From NCBI RefSeq assembly GCF_029852145.1, contig NC_079978.1, positions 9,045,058 through 9,109,057 on the forward strand: 64,000 nucleotides of DNA, given 5' to 3'. Position numbers and translations under genes: made by a program. How positions within the stretch are numbered: the stretch's first letter is position 1; each line of letters opens with the position of its first letter. This DNA is from Microplitis mediator. Lineage: Eukaryota > Arthropoda > Insecta > Hymenoptera > Braconidae. This document shows positions 49,600 to 62,196 of this stretch, one piece after another. The notes beneath the pieces are model-generated. The model was not told the DNA's origin, searched no databases, and saw only the letters and a program-made list of their open reading frames with translations.

Positions 49600-51524
49600 A
49601 TGAAGCTTTTATTAACACTATTCAGTCAACTTTTAATTATTGTTTGTGCTCGTAAGTACAGTGTTTGTTTTCATTTACAGGAAGCAGAGCAAGAACTATT
49701 AATTTAAGTTTTAAAATGAAAAATATTCGAGTAAAAAAGTTTATTTTATTTTATTAGTGTTTCAAAAAGAAAAAAAAAATTATCGGAATCTTAAAAAAAG
49801 TTGTCAATAGATTTATAGATCTGTAAATTTTCGTTATTAAATAAAAATTCCTTTACCTTGACATTAAAACAACGATATTATATGAATATATTAGGATTTG
49901 CCAAAAAAAACGGACTATTTTTTTCTTTATGAATAACCTCAAAATTTTAATTAGAAGATATTCAAATTTAGATTTTCCTACAGCATGAGCTCTTAAGAGG
50001 TAACGTCAACCGATTTTCAATTCAATTTAAATCACGGACAAACACCGGAAACCTAAAATAGAGTCTTTAACGTTTTTTAAATCCTTAAACAGAGGGCTAA
50101 AAATTTCGTATTTTCAAAAATTCTAATTCGTCTCAGAGAAAAATTGTTTTAAAATTCTTAGTTACTCTATGAGTGCAAAAAAGATAATAACGTTTATTTT
50201 TCTGAGTGTAAGAAAGAAGTCGGGTGGCGTTTCCCCTTAATATTGATATTAAGAAGTTTCGCATCCGAACTTTCTTTGTTCCATTGAATTTTTGTTTTTG
50301 AGTCGTTTTTTTTTGGTATATCTTGGACTTAATGTATATAACTTTTTTTTTTTTTTATATAATTTATTGCAGAAGAAAATTGTAGAACACCATCAGGGCA
50401 AATCAGCACGTGCATTCTTATAACAGAATGCCCTCCATTGTTAAGTATTCTCAGAGGTCCGCGACCAATTCCTTATGAAGGACTAGAACTTCTTCGTTCA
50501 TCACAATGTGGATTCGAAGGAAAATTACCTAAAGTTTGTTGTGAAACAGAACAGCCTGTCCAATTATCAACAACAGTGGAACCAAAATTATCAGTAGTAT
50601 CCGAGCCTCCAGATGTCTCGAATCATTCAAATTTAAAACTATTTAATCACAGCATCTGTGGCCCAATTACTGCGCCTAAAATATTTGGAGGCAATAAAAC
50701 TGGCGTTCTCGATTTTCCATGGATGGCCTTGATAGCTTATCATATTAATGGAAGAAAAGAATTTAGATGTGGTGGTACAATTATTAACAAACGTTACATC
50801 TTAACAGCTGCTCATTGTGTCACGAGCTTGCCCCCAAGTAATTTTTTTTTATTATGATTCTAATAATGCAATCAAACGTTAATAAAAAATTTTTTTTTTT
50901 ATAGGTCTTTCTTTACTTGGAGTACGAGTTGGAGATCATAATTTGAATACAGAACGGGATTGTGATAGAGATGAAGATGGCCTTGAGATAGTTTGTGCTG
51001 ATCAATATCAAGATTTTTTAATTGAAACCATTCATTTCTATCACGATTACGTTCCATCAAAACTACAAAATGACGTAGGCCTGATACGATTAAATTCAGA
51101 TATAGATTTTACACCAATAAATGTAAAGCCAATTTGTTTGCCCATTGGAACGGCTCAAAGATTGGGTCAAAAAACTGTCACCGTAACAGGATGGGGAGCT
51201 ACTGAATACGGTACTCGAAGTACAGAACTTCTTATGGTAAATTTATCTCCAGTTCCTATTGACGAATGTGCAAAAGCTTACGAAGGTAAATCGGTAATTT
51301 GGTACAAACAATTATGTGCTGGTGGCAAAAATGGCAAAGACTCTTGTCTTGGTGACAGTGGTGGTCCTCTACAATCACCCGGACATTACTATAATGATGT
51401 ACGATACGTTCAATACGGTATTGTAAGTTATGGACCACGGAGTTGTGGTATTGATGGTTTTCCTGGAGTTTATACAAACATACCTTATTACATGGACTGG
51501 ATACTGGATAGTTTGAGAGATTAA
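49600..51524 (+). CDS. CLIP-domain serine protease 3, diverged paralogue
   Basis: Exons 49600-49651, 50373-50837, 50905-51524; 378 residues. Exon 1 encodes a 17-residue signal peptide ending VCA. CLIP domain: NCRTPSGQISTCILITEC, then QCGFEG and KVCC. The cleavage site is SICGPITAPK|IFGGN, so activation is after Lys rather than Arg as in proteases 1 and 2, implying a possibly different activator. Triad: LTAAHC, QNDVGLIRL, CLGDSGGP; Asp in KDSC predicts trypsin-like cutting. The last intron lies in a different place, after the LTAAHCVTSLPP segment, whereas in proteases 1 and 2 it precedes CGGVLI; this marks an older split. Ends about 200 bp from the convergent FAM161-like gene. Confidence 0.94.
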
Positions 51525-51725
51525 AAAATATATATTATATTTTTTCGATTACAAATACTCTCTAATTTTATAGTTATTCAATTTATTTAAAGACTGTTAA
51601 ATAATCTTATTATAAACTTATAACAAATAATGTTATATATTGCAATAAATTGATATATTTACACATGAAAGTGTCATATAAAATTTTTGAATAAAAAATT
51701 TGACAATCTATAAATGTAATATATA

Positions 51726-54426
51726 TTAAAAATTTTGAGTATTATTATTGCACAAATTATGAGGATCACGTTCATCACTAGGACTACTGGAGTATCTTTC
51801 ATTATTATCGCGATCTTCATCATGATCCTCGATAAGCTCAGCAGTTTCGTTGATTGATACTCTAAGAGGTCCACGTTCATTTTTCTTTTTGTTATTTATC
51901 AAATTATCTGATCTAGTTGAAATTTGAGATTTCCTGGAGCCTGAAGATTTCGAAGATTGTCCAGGCGATGACCGAGCTGGTATATTTATAAAAGATCCGG
52001 AATCAGGGCGTGATGGACATCCTGGACTGTTATCAGAATCAAGACTACTAGAATGCTCCGATTTAGGTTTTTTTTTCTTCTTTTTACGTTCAAGTTTATA
52101 AGCTCGAGATTGCAATTGACGCATTGCCTGGAAATTCTGCATATTGTATTCCTTCTTAGAGAGTCGAGTCTTCAATTGATAATCTAATATTGTTATTTAT
52201 TACTATTATAACCTAAATATATTTTATTTAGAACAGTACATACCTGGGAATGACGTTCAAATAGTGTTGGGATTTGTGTAACACGATCAAGCATCATTTC
52301 CATTTCAAAACGATGACGTTCGGCTTGCTCTCTTGCTTCATCCCTACGTAATGATATTCGAAAATCTAAATCTCTCTCAAGATCTTTTCTGAAGTATTGG
52401 AAAAAAAATTTTAATAATATTATTTAATTTTCTTTAATTACCAACATAAACAATAATATACCTTGCTGCATGTCGTAGTGCTCGCCAGGCTGGTTTTCGA
52501 CCAGTCCATGATTCTCGCATTCTAATTGCGTACTCTCGTGCCTTTTCTTCCATTTTCTCTTGAATTTCACGTTCTAATTTTTCTCTAAAATTTTTTTTAC
52601 ATTGTTTTCTACCTTTTCCCTTGAAATATTCAACAAATAGATAAAAAAAATTTTACCTTGATGCTTGACATCGTAAAATTGCAGCTAAATTATTACCTCG
52701 ACCTGACAAATTTGTCATAACTGACCTTGATCTCTCTGAAGTCATTGGAGTAGAACTATACACTCTCAATGATTCTTCATTACGTCGACACTCGTCATTA
52801 CTACAATTTCTAGCTCTAGGAATACACGCTGATTTTATTCGTTCGCGTCTAGCCATCGACGGTGGCAATGACGATGATTTCATTAATTCAGCTGCACGAA
52901 TTTTTTTTTGCATCTGTCTGAAATACTCATCTTCTAACATCCGATCATACACATCTGTACCAAAAAGATCTTTTGGCACGGGTTTAGCTCTAAACCTTGA
53001 AGTTGATATTGATTTAACATTTTTGGTACAGAGTTCTGGACTTGAGCGGCTCATTGCTTTAACAGCTCTGCGATCACATTCTAATCTAAAAGGTTTTACT
53101 TGAGACATTAAGCTCCAAGCTGCTTCTTCACGAATCATACGGCTTCTGTTGAAAAAAAAAAAATAAATAAACTGTTTAATGTGAGGAAATTGCGTGACCT
53201 TGATAAGTCCGTTATAAAGCACAACCCCTCCGCTTTGCGTTCGAGGTGTGCAAAAAATTATTCATCTGAAAATTATCCTGATGAAACAAATTATTTAATG
53301 ATAAAGAACCTTTCTTCTTTGGCTGCCATCAATTTATCATATAAAGGAATTCTCGATGTCAATGGAATTGGTCTAACTCGTCTCTTTTTTGTTGGACCTC
53401 CTTTATTATTTTCATTAAATTTTTCTGTCGCTTCTTTTTCTGCTCGAGACATATATTTTTCTGCGTCATCCCTACAATTTAAAATTAATAATTAAATTTT
53501 TTTAAATTAACAATAATAATATTACAGACCTTAATGCAAATGAAAATGGTTTTGGAACAGTTGGTTGCCATCTTTTAGGACTACTAGGTGGTAAACTTCG
53601 TGTCTCAACACTATTTTCCGAGTCACTATTAGCACTTTCAGTACTTTTAGATTCACTCCAAGTGCTCCAGCTCTTACCAGCCGAATAAATTTCTCGATTT
53701 CTCAAAGTTTTCATTTCTTTATCTTTATCTTTACACCTAAAATCATTCATCAATATATATCTCCATATTTAAATGAACCATAACTCAACAATAAGTTCAC
53801 AAATGTTGTCAATACTCATAATAAAATTTAAAAACTCACCTGAAAGTCAACAAATCTTGATCTTCAGCCAATCCAGCAAATGTCCCAGAAGAAAATAACA
53901 ACGGACTGCCTGTCCGAGAATCCTCAAGACTACATTTCTTTCCAAGTAATTTTAAGTCCGGATTATTTTCATCCCACCTCTTAGACTTATCCGGAATACT
54001 CGGTGTCGAAGGAGGTAAAGTCGACGATTTATCCTGAATAACAAGACTCTTTTCGTCGCTTTCATCTTGATCCAAACAATTTTTCAAATTTTTTAACAGC
54101 AACCTTTGTTTTCTTTTCAAATAATCCAGTTTCTGTTTAAACTGTTCATTTGACAGATGATTAACTTCACCATAATCAGGTATGCTCTCCAAAAAATCTA
54201 AAAAACTCTCAACATTACTATCATCCGAGCTAACAATTTCACGATTTGAATCCTGATTACTAGACGACGACACAAAATTAATTTTACGTGACTTGTCATT
54301 ATTTCTACGTTTTTCTACACGTTGAATTCTTGGACGTTCATATGACGGTGTCGGTTGACGACTATAAGGATCTATTGGCACTTTAATACAAGAATTAGCG
54401 AAAGACGATCCTCTATGCTCAGACAT
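51726..54426 (-). CDS. FAM161-family (UPF0564) centrosomal/ciliary protein
   Basis: Exons from the 5' end: 54426-53840, 53736-53530, 53471-53310, 53145-52657, 52584-52462, 52388-52244, 52169-51726; 718 residues, phases consistent throughout. Family hallmarks: RPIPLTSRIPLYDK (about 298-311), RFRAKPVPKDLFGTDVYDRM (about 369-388), SSLPPSMARRE, then charged helical exons (REKLEREIQEKMEEKAREYA; EQAERHRFEMEMMLDRV, PTLFERHSQ). FAM161A in vertebrates binds microtubules at the connecting cilium and centrosome; here a ciliary/centrosomal role is inferred. The first 260 residues and the final 150 are Ser-rich and likely disordered, with a Lys-rich run (RKKKKKKPK). The acceptor of the last exon (ATTGAAG) is weak. 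Divergent from COQ6. Confidence 0.88.
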
Positions 54427-55022
54427 TTCTTCATACCATTAATTTTTATTATATTTATTTTTTCACTTACTTCTTACTTTCATTTGATTCCCTCACTAAC
54501 TTTAAGTCATTATTGTGCTACGTGGATTCTCGAGGTAATTCACCTGCAAATCGATCAGCCAACGCAGGGGAACGCATCACCATGGTGACCTTAAAAGTAA
54601 AAGGAAGTAAGAATTTTCAGGGTCGTCTTCTTGCCCCTCGTAAAAATAAATAAATAAATTTAATTTTTTTTTAATTATACAACAAACCAACACATCATTA
54701 CTTTAATTCGACATCAATAAAAAATTCCCTATGTATTTAAATTAAACAAAACAAATTTTTACCTCATACAGATCAAATTAAATGATAAAAAAATATTTAA
54801 GGGCAGCTCACATTGATTACATCACTGGAATCTTTATGTAAAGAACTTTGTTTATTAGTACTATAGTAATGAAGCTTCAATCCCTAAAGATGACAAGTAC
54901 ACGACATCCTCGTAGCGTTATTTAATAAATCGATAAATTTCCTAAAAGTGTATTTTGTTGTTGTCGATCTTTTCTACTCGTTTGAAATTTGTTTTAAATT
55001 TTTGATAAGCGCGCCAAACAAA
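54427..55022. promoter_or_regulatory. shared upstream region of FAM161-like gene and COQ6
   Basis: About 600 bp separates two divergent start codons, so both promoters must lie here. It includes a more GC-rich patch near 54515-54590 (CGAGGTAATTCACCTGCAAA, then CACCATGGTGACC). No core promoter element is clear. An upstream in-frame extension of COQ6 exists only from a GTG at 54948 and was not used. Confidence 0.5.
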
Positions 55023-58000
55023 ATGGCGTTTGTAAGTGAAATCGTGCCGTGTTCTCGAGGTTTTTTATTATCTTTGTGCAATAGATACAATATTAATTTA
55101 TCAAATCAAGTCATGATTGCAAGAAAACATCATTGCGTTGCTGGTGACAATGATAAACATCATGACATTATCATTGCTGGAGGTGGAATGGTTGGAACAA
55201 CTTTGGCAGTTGCTTTAGGTTAGAATTTATCAGATAAAAACAATAATAATAAATACTTTTTAAATTGTACAAATAATTATTAATTAATGTTATAGCCAAT
55301 AATCGAACATTGCAATCACAAAAAATTCTTTTACTGGAAGGCGGCAATAAACATGAATATAAACAAGACGAAAAATATTCAAATCGAGTTGTCGCATTAA
55401 ATCAACAAACCCGTACATTATTATCAAGTATTGGAGCATGGAAACATATAGAAGCTGTACGTTATGCTCCAGTTCGTAAAATGCAGGTAATTAAACATAT
55501 ATTTTTATTTAAATAATTTTAATAAAATCCTTAAATAATAAATTACGTTACTAAGGTCTGGGATGCTTGTTCGGATGCCATGATAACGTTTAATGAAGAT
55601 CATTTATCTGAAGATATAGCTTACATTGTAGAAAATGATTTATTATTACATGCAGTAAATAAACAAGTTGAAGAAAAGCCTTCTGTTAAAGTTATTTACA
55701 ATGCCAAAGTTGAAGACATTCTTTTACCAAAGACAGACAATGGTGATGCTAAAATAAAACTACAAAGCGGCGAAGAGTTTACATCAAAATTATTGGTAAA
55801 TAATTTATTTATTACCATAAAAAATTACAAATATTTTATTTTACATACTAATTATTTAAATAATTAAAGTTATGAGTATTTTATAATTGATTTTGATGAT
55901 CAAATTCTTGCGTTATTATATCAATTCGGTTTGTTAAAGCATCTAAACGCATGCTTATGTCATGGGAGTATCTCTTAAGTTCAGCAAATAATTCTAGCAT
56001 TTGTCGACTAGCTGAATCATTAGTTGAATTAATACTGTACAATCTAGAGACTCTGTTGTCTTCAGTATCGGTATTATTGCTTCTTGATGATGAACTATTT
56101 ATATTATTATGTACACGAACTTTTCTTTCGGAAACTAGTCGGTAGATAGACTTAATTAAATCTTTAGGTAAACGTTTTTCACGAGGATCATTAGGTCTAA
56201 TATGTATTGCACAATGGTGAGGTGGATGAAGAAGCAGCGCACCTTTTCTACAGGGCTTAACAATTCTTTGAGGACAATAGTCGAGAAATTTTGAAAACAT
56301 TAGACTTTCTAAATGGGCTACAAGTTCAGCGCGACGTACAAGTCGATCAAGACCAGCACAACGACGAAGTTCTTGGATGTCTGACACTGCAAGACCTACC
56401 ATTAAATTTGTTAAAATAATTGTAACGAGTACAACAAAAGCTAATAACATAAGGTGAGATGTTCCTGGATACTGCATTGGTGCATCTGGATCAAAGAAAA
56501 CGTCTTCGAATTCCAGTTCTCCTGACATCATGATAATAGTCTTTAGCAGACTCATTAGTGGATTTTTAAAAGATTTGTAATTTTTGTGCAGAACACTAAA
56601 TCCAAGTCCAAAGCCAATTATTAAACATAAATATGCTCCGAGAAATTTGAAAAAGTTTATTGCTACTTGAGTAAACATCTGAACGTACAAACCAAACATA
56701 GGAAATCTTCCGACGACTATCATAAGTTCGATCCAGACTAAAAGAATCCCGAGAGCAGCTACATGATGTTGCCAGAAGTCAGCTGGTTTTATTACAATTG
56801 CACCAGAAGACACGATTACTCCCCACTGTAACCAGTTTTCCCATCTTTTTATATACATACAGATACCATGGACTAACTGAAAAACTTCTTTACTCGCTAA
56901 AATAATTGTGAAAATTATAATAGGCCAGAAAAGTATCTCTACAATTGTACGCAATTCATATAAAAATGCTGCTACCACGTATGCAGTAAATATTGCAACG
57001 AATATTGCGTGGAATATCAAACTAAATAAAAAAAATTTGCGTATTCTTAACCATTTTAGGTAGAGAAAACTTTCGCATAGAGGGTGTTTAAGAATATGTC
57101 TTTGGCCGCCTTCAACAAGACAGAGCATTAAATCAGTTTCACCTCGTCCACCGGGTACTAAGAAACGAAAGTCTAAACGCAGCTCACAATCAACGTCGCC
57201 TAATTCATGGTCATGTAGAGATATCGCTTGATCCATACGTGAAACAAATCTTGGAAGTACATCTGGTGTACGTCGAATAATAAAACTGAGGGCAGAAATT
57301 CCGCCTTTCGTTCGGGCAGTCACGTCGGCTCCTTGTGCAAGCAATAGAGTAACGATAAAAGAACTTTCATTAAGTGCTGCAATGTGGAGAGGTGTGTAGC
57401 CAAATTTATCTGGTTTATTTACATGAGATCCAGCCTATTAATCATAAATTAAAATGATAAATATAAGAAAAAAAAAAAATATGTAAAACATAAAAACAAC
57501 TAATTACCTGTATCAATATTTTAACTAATTCACTTCCACGGAGACTTTTAGCTACAGCAGTATGAAGAGGTGTCCTACCATCATCATCTTCAGCATTAAC
57601 GTCAGCTCCAGCGGCAATTAAAACTTCCATAGTATCCGAAGATTGCGTTAATGCCGCAAGGTGTAATGCAGTCTGTCCTCGTGAATTTTTAGCATTTATT
57701 GGCGCTCCAGCTTTGAGTAAAAGCTTAACACACTCACTGCTACCTTCTTCAGCAGCTAAATGAAGTGGCGTTAATCGTGCCGTACCAGATTGAACTCGTA
57801 CGTCAGCGTCGTAATGTAAAAGCAAACTTACATTACAATCAGAACCTAAACTAGCAGCGACATGCAACGGAGTTTCAGTATATACTTGAGGATTATTTGG
57901 AGAAGCTTTAGCTTTTAAAAGAGCTTCCACGCATTTAGAAGCATTACTCAATACTGCATAATGTAATGGAGTACGTCCAGGAAGACCAGCATCAACGTTT

Positions 58001-61000
58001 GCTCCAGATTTAATTAAATAGTCAACTGAAGGAAAATTACCAATCGCCGCGGCACAATGTAGTGCAGTGTATTCTTTACTAAAATCCCAATCATTTGGAT
58101 TAGCGCCATGTTTTAATAGTATTTCTATTATTTCAACGAGTCCCGCACACGCTGCCAAATGCAATGGAGTCCTAAATATATCATAGTTATATTATTTTAT
58201 AACCATTAAAATTGTTTACATAAATAAGTAAATGTTTATAAATTCTATAATAATAAAAACCTTCCATGACCATCTCGTATAGAGATATTGGTGCATCTTT
58301 GAAGAAGCACTTTTACTACTTCGACTTGTCCTAGCCAACAAGCAACAAGAAGACAAGTCTCTGGCCATTTAGTAAGAACTGATACCGAGGTTGAAGATGC
58401 CGCTGCCTCATTTTGCGCATCATGAGATGACTTTTTGGCACCACTATAATTTTTATAAATTTTTTTATTGCAATAAAAACTTTATTATTGTGATATTAAA
58501 TTTACAACATACCCATTGGCGAAATTTGAAATTACTAAAGTTTGTTGTATAGATTTAATTGAACTTGTATTTTTTAACTCTTCAAGCGTTTTCTCAAGAA
58601 CGTCGCCCTGAAGTGTTGGAATAAGAGCTAACGCAGTTTCCCCGGCAGGAAGAGTTGAGAGAGCTAATGTTATTTCTGCCTTATCCCAGGGATGCTGTTG
58701 CATCGTTATTGCAGTTTTCGTACAAAGAAAAGCTGTTGAAGATCCTTCAGATGATATACTACTGGCATGATCCTTATCGTCCATCCATATATTAGTGCGT
58801 TCGTTCTAACAAATTTAAACACTATTGTTATCACATAGTAAAGTAATAAACACCAGAAGCTTATTAAATATATGAGCGGTGTACACTCAGTACTACCTGA
58901 TATCCAACTGTGAGTGTTGACATGCGGATATTGTCTCGAAAATTAGTATCCTCACCACTCCGATTTAAAATCTTGCCCGATGGCTTCGTATGACGTGGAA
59001 ACATTATTAACAATTTTATTTTACTTCACGACTTAAATCACATATACATATACCAGTAATGACTCAGTTACAAGTATGGAGTATTTATTAATTTACTGAT
59101 TTAATCACCAGTATTAATTTATTGGATTATCTTCAACTCATTAAGTTAATTCATAGACTTTAATAAATAGTTTACATTTATTTCTACACTAACTTAAAAC
59201 TAAATTGTTTTTTTTTTTTTTTATTTTATATTTTTTTTTATACTTAACATTGAAAATATGAATCACAAAGACAAATATTTTCCGGATACTTGAAATATCT
59301 ATACATTGTAATTATAATTCGTAAATTCTTTTCTATAATACTCATACAGTGTTTAAACGACTTGCGATATGAATACTACGAGAAATCGTAAACGTCTGAT
59401 TAATCCCGCGTCTTCTTTCACGTGTACCCAAATGTTTATAATACAGACTTGACTTAAAATTAGACTACGTCGATCTTTGAGTTCCAGAATTTACTGTGGG
59501 GATTTCGCGACCACCACAATTTTTTTCAGTATTATTTATTTTCATTTTCTTTTTAATACTGAGAAACGATGCATTGCACTTTGTAACAGGAAAGTGGGCC
59601 AACCGCATATTTATACAGAGTAGCAACGTACTTCATTGATAGCGATGTCCTCACAGGAAACTGCTACGATAACATTTTATTCTTCCTTTGACGCACGATT
59701 TTATTATAAGATTTTCTATTCTATTAATTATACTAACTAAATTTTAATTTTAGTATTTATTTAAATCATTAGGGTAGAGGTACCGTTTTTGGCCACTTTA
59801 GGGCCAGTTTTGGACGTTTGAAAAATTCAAATAAAATAATTTGTAAAAGACCCAATCACATAATCAATTTTTTAAATATGTATGAAGATACTTCTCTCCT
59901 ACTATTGAAATGAAAATATTATTTAACACTTTTTCATTAATTAAAATAAAGGATTAAATGTCCAAAAGTGGAGCAGTGGCCACAAATGGTATCTCTACCT
60001 TATATAGATACTACTACAGTTTTTGATAAATCAAAATGAAAATAATTTCATTTTATACTTATAAATTATTAATGATAAATTTTAATCGTTAATATGTAAT
60101 AGTACTAAATGGCTCTTGATATTATCACTCATCACTTAAGTCACAATTTAAATGCCTACATCGTATTTCTTGGCTCAGTAAAGTTATTTTTGTATTTTGT
60201 AACTAATTTTCATTTTCTTTCTCTTCTCTCTGCTCCTACATATGTAATATAAGATGTTGGCAATGCGAACTTAAAATATCAGTAATATAAATTCATGGTC
60301 AATAAATAAATAAATTATATTTATATACATGTATATACATATGTTATTTTTCTGTATTTTAGATTGGGGCGGATGGAGTTAATTCTCGTGTACGTCAAGC
60401 GATGAATGTACAATACGTAAAGTGGGAGTATGATCAAATGGGAATAGTTGCAACTGTTGAATTATCAGAGGTAACTTTTTTTTTTTTTAATTTAAATATA
60501 AATTTATCATTAATCATTTATCCTTTTAGCCAACAGAAAATATTGTAGCTTGGCAAAGATTTTTACCAACGGGTCCAGTAGCATTATTACCTGTAAGTTT
60601 TTTTTATATAGATAATAAATCTATAAATATATTTAAATGTTTATTAAATACAATGTTTATAAAACAGCTGACAAACTCATTGAGTTCTCTCGTATGGTCT
60701 ATGACAACAAAGGAAGCTAAACGGCTATTAAAAATTCCAGAAGAAGAATTTATTGATGAATTAAATAGTGCACTATGGAAAGTTTATCCAAAAAGTAATA
60801 TTGTTGAAAGTGGTATGAAGGCATTAAAACAATTACTTGAACAATTCTCATTACAAACTGGTGAATCTAGACAACTACAACCTTCTGTGCTGAAGATAGT
60901 TGAAGAATCTCGTGCTGCTTTTCCTCTGGGCTTTGGACATTCTACTTCTTATGTTGCAAATGGAGTTGCTCTTGTTGGGTAATATATATTTTAAATATGT

Positions 61001-61462
61001 TAAAAAATAAATTTACTTAATAAAGTAATGTTTTTTATTATTTTATACAGTGACGCAGCACATCGTGTTCATCCACTAGCTGGCCAAGGTGTAAATCTTG
61101 GATTTGGTGATGTTTCTCTACTAGTTAAATTACTAGATGAAGCTCTAAGAAGCGGAAGTACTTTAGGAGACATTCAACATTTGTCAACATATGAAACATT
61201 AAGACAAAGACATAATGTACCAACAATGTTAGCTATTGATGCTTTACATAGACTTTATAAAGGAACTGCTCCGCCAATAATTCTTGCTAGAAGTTTAGGA
61301 TTACAATTAATTAATGCTATTGGTCCAGTAAAGGTAAATATTGAATTTTTTAAAATTATGTCAACTCAAATAAATTCTATTAAATACTTTTTATTAACAA
61401 GTAAAATTTATTTACAGAAAATATTAATGGAACATGCTGCTAATTCGCGCATAATTCGATGA
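55023..61462 (+). CDS. Coq6: ubiquinone biosynthesis monooxygenase COQ6, mitochondrial
   Basis: FAD-dependent hydroxylase that adds the C5 hydroxyl group of the coenzyme Q ring, on the matrix side of the inner mitochondrial membrane. Exons: 55023-55218, 55296-55486, 55556-55795, 60363-60470, 60530-60592, 60668-60978, 61051-61333, 61418-61462; 478 residues, normal for the family. Residues 1-45 are a plausible import sequence. FAD motifs: DIIIAGGGMVG (48-58), GADGVNS (211-217), and GDAAHRVHPLAGQGVNLGFG (370-389). Exon 3 ends TSKLL and exon 4 begins IGADG, exactly as the family requires, across a 4.57-kb intron that contains the whole TRPA gene on the other strand. ADCK1, a kinase of the UbiB family linked to coenzyme Q biology, follows 0.7 kb downstream on the same strand. 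Confidence 0.96.
55881..59004 (-). CDS. TRPA-family ankyrin cation channel, pyrexia-like, nested in Coq6
   Basis: Exons from the 5' end: 59004-58897, 58805-58513, 58443-58261, 58171-57508, 57434-55881; 933 residues. The first exon is inferred: MFPRHTKPSG to VGYQ joins in phase to NERTNIWMDDKD; starts at the later Met codons are possible. About eight or nine ankyrin repeats (roughly 160-460; e.g. TPLHLAACAGLVEIIEILLK, TPLHTAVAKS, TPLHIAALNES). Six membrane segments at about 550-574, 579-598, 619-631, 641-658, 673-697 and 741-766, with a pore-like MMSGELEFED (about 718-727) before the last. FLKWLRIRKFFLFSL-type sequence and the overall length favour the pyrexia clade over painless or TRPA1; the clade is not proven. 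TRPA channels sense heat or irritants. A basic/Ser-rich cytoplasmic tail ends in a heptad-like segment (MLELFAELKRYSHDISMRLD). Confidence 0.9.
59005..60362. other. upstream region of the TRPA gene within Coq6 intron 3
   Basis: 1.36 kb of AT-rich DNA that must hold the TRPA promoter on the minus strand and the Coq6 acceptor at its end (TTTTCTGTATTTTAG). No additional coding segment seen. Confidence 0.6.
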
Positions 61463-62196
61463 AATAAATTTAACAAGTTAATTATCAATATAAAATTATA
61501 ATAGCTTTAAGTTTTGATCATAAATTTATAGCTTGTAATATAACAATAGTACTATATTTTTGTGTATTAAAAAAAAATAATAATAAATTTATAAATCATA
61601 AAAAATATATTCCTTTTTGTAAGTAATCAAATTTTATTACGTATTATTATTAATAGGAATTAAATCCTAGATATTATGTATAAAATAAAAAATATGATAA
61701 AATAATAAGTAAGATCACGTAATATGTGTCACGTCAACTCTTGTTGGGGAGAAAATCAGTAGTTCTAGTGTGCACAAATCAAACAAGAAAGTCGCCAATG
61801 AATTAATTGTATAAATAGTGGCGCAATAATTTATTTAACTAATAAATAATTTAAACAAATAATAAAAGTGCCTTTTGATATTTTATAAGTGATAAAATAA
61901 TTAATTATATTTGAGATAAAACTATAATTATCTGTTTGATAAATTTATAGGTTATTAATGTATGTCAATAATCTAAAAAAGTTTACATCACATTAAGTAA
62001 GTTTAATAATATTTTATATAATTACATTTATTAAATTTTAAAAAATAATTAATCACTCAAAACTCAATTCAATTAAAAACAAAATATTTTATTTAATGTA
62101 AATTATTTTTATTTACAGATTTTTATCAACAATAAGCTGAATAATAATTAAAAACTGATTATTGTCATTATTTATTAATGACAAATAAATTTAAAA
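61463..62196. other. intergenic between Coq6 and ADCK1
   Basis: AT-rich. 61740-61800 is less AT-rich (CGTCAACTCTTGTTGGGGAG) and may hold the ADCK1 transcription start; an acceptor-like ATTTTTATTTACAG at about 62119 suggests a 5' UTR intron. Confidence 0.45.

Noticed and set aside
54948..55022. 25-residue N-terminal extension of Coq6
   Set aside because: It starts only at GTG; the ATG at 55023 gives a normal import sequence and the usual protein length.
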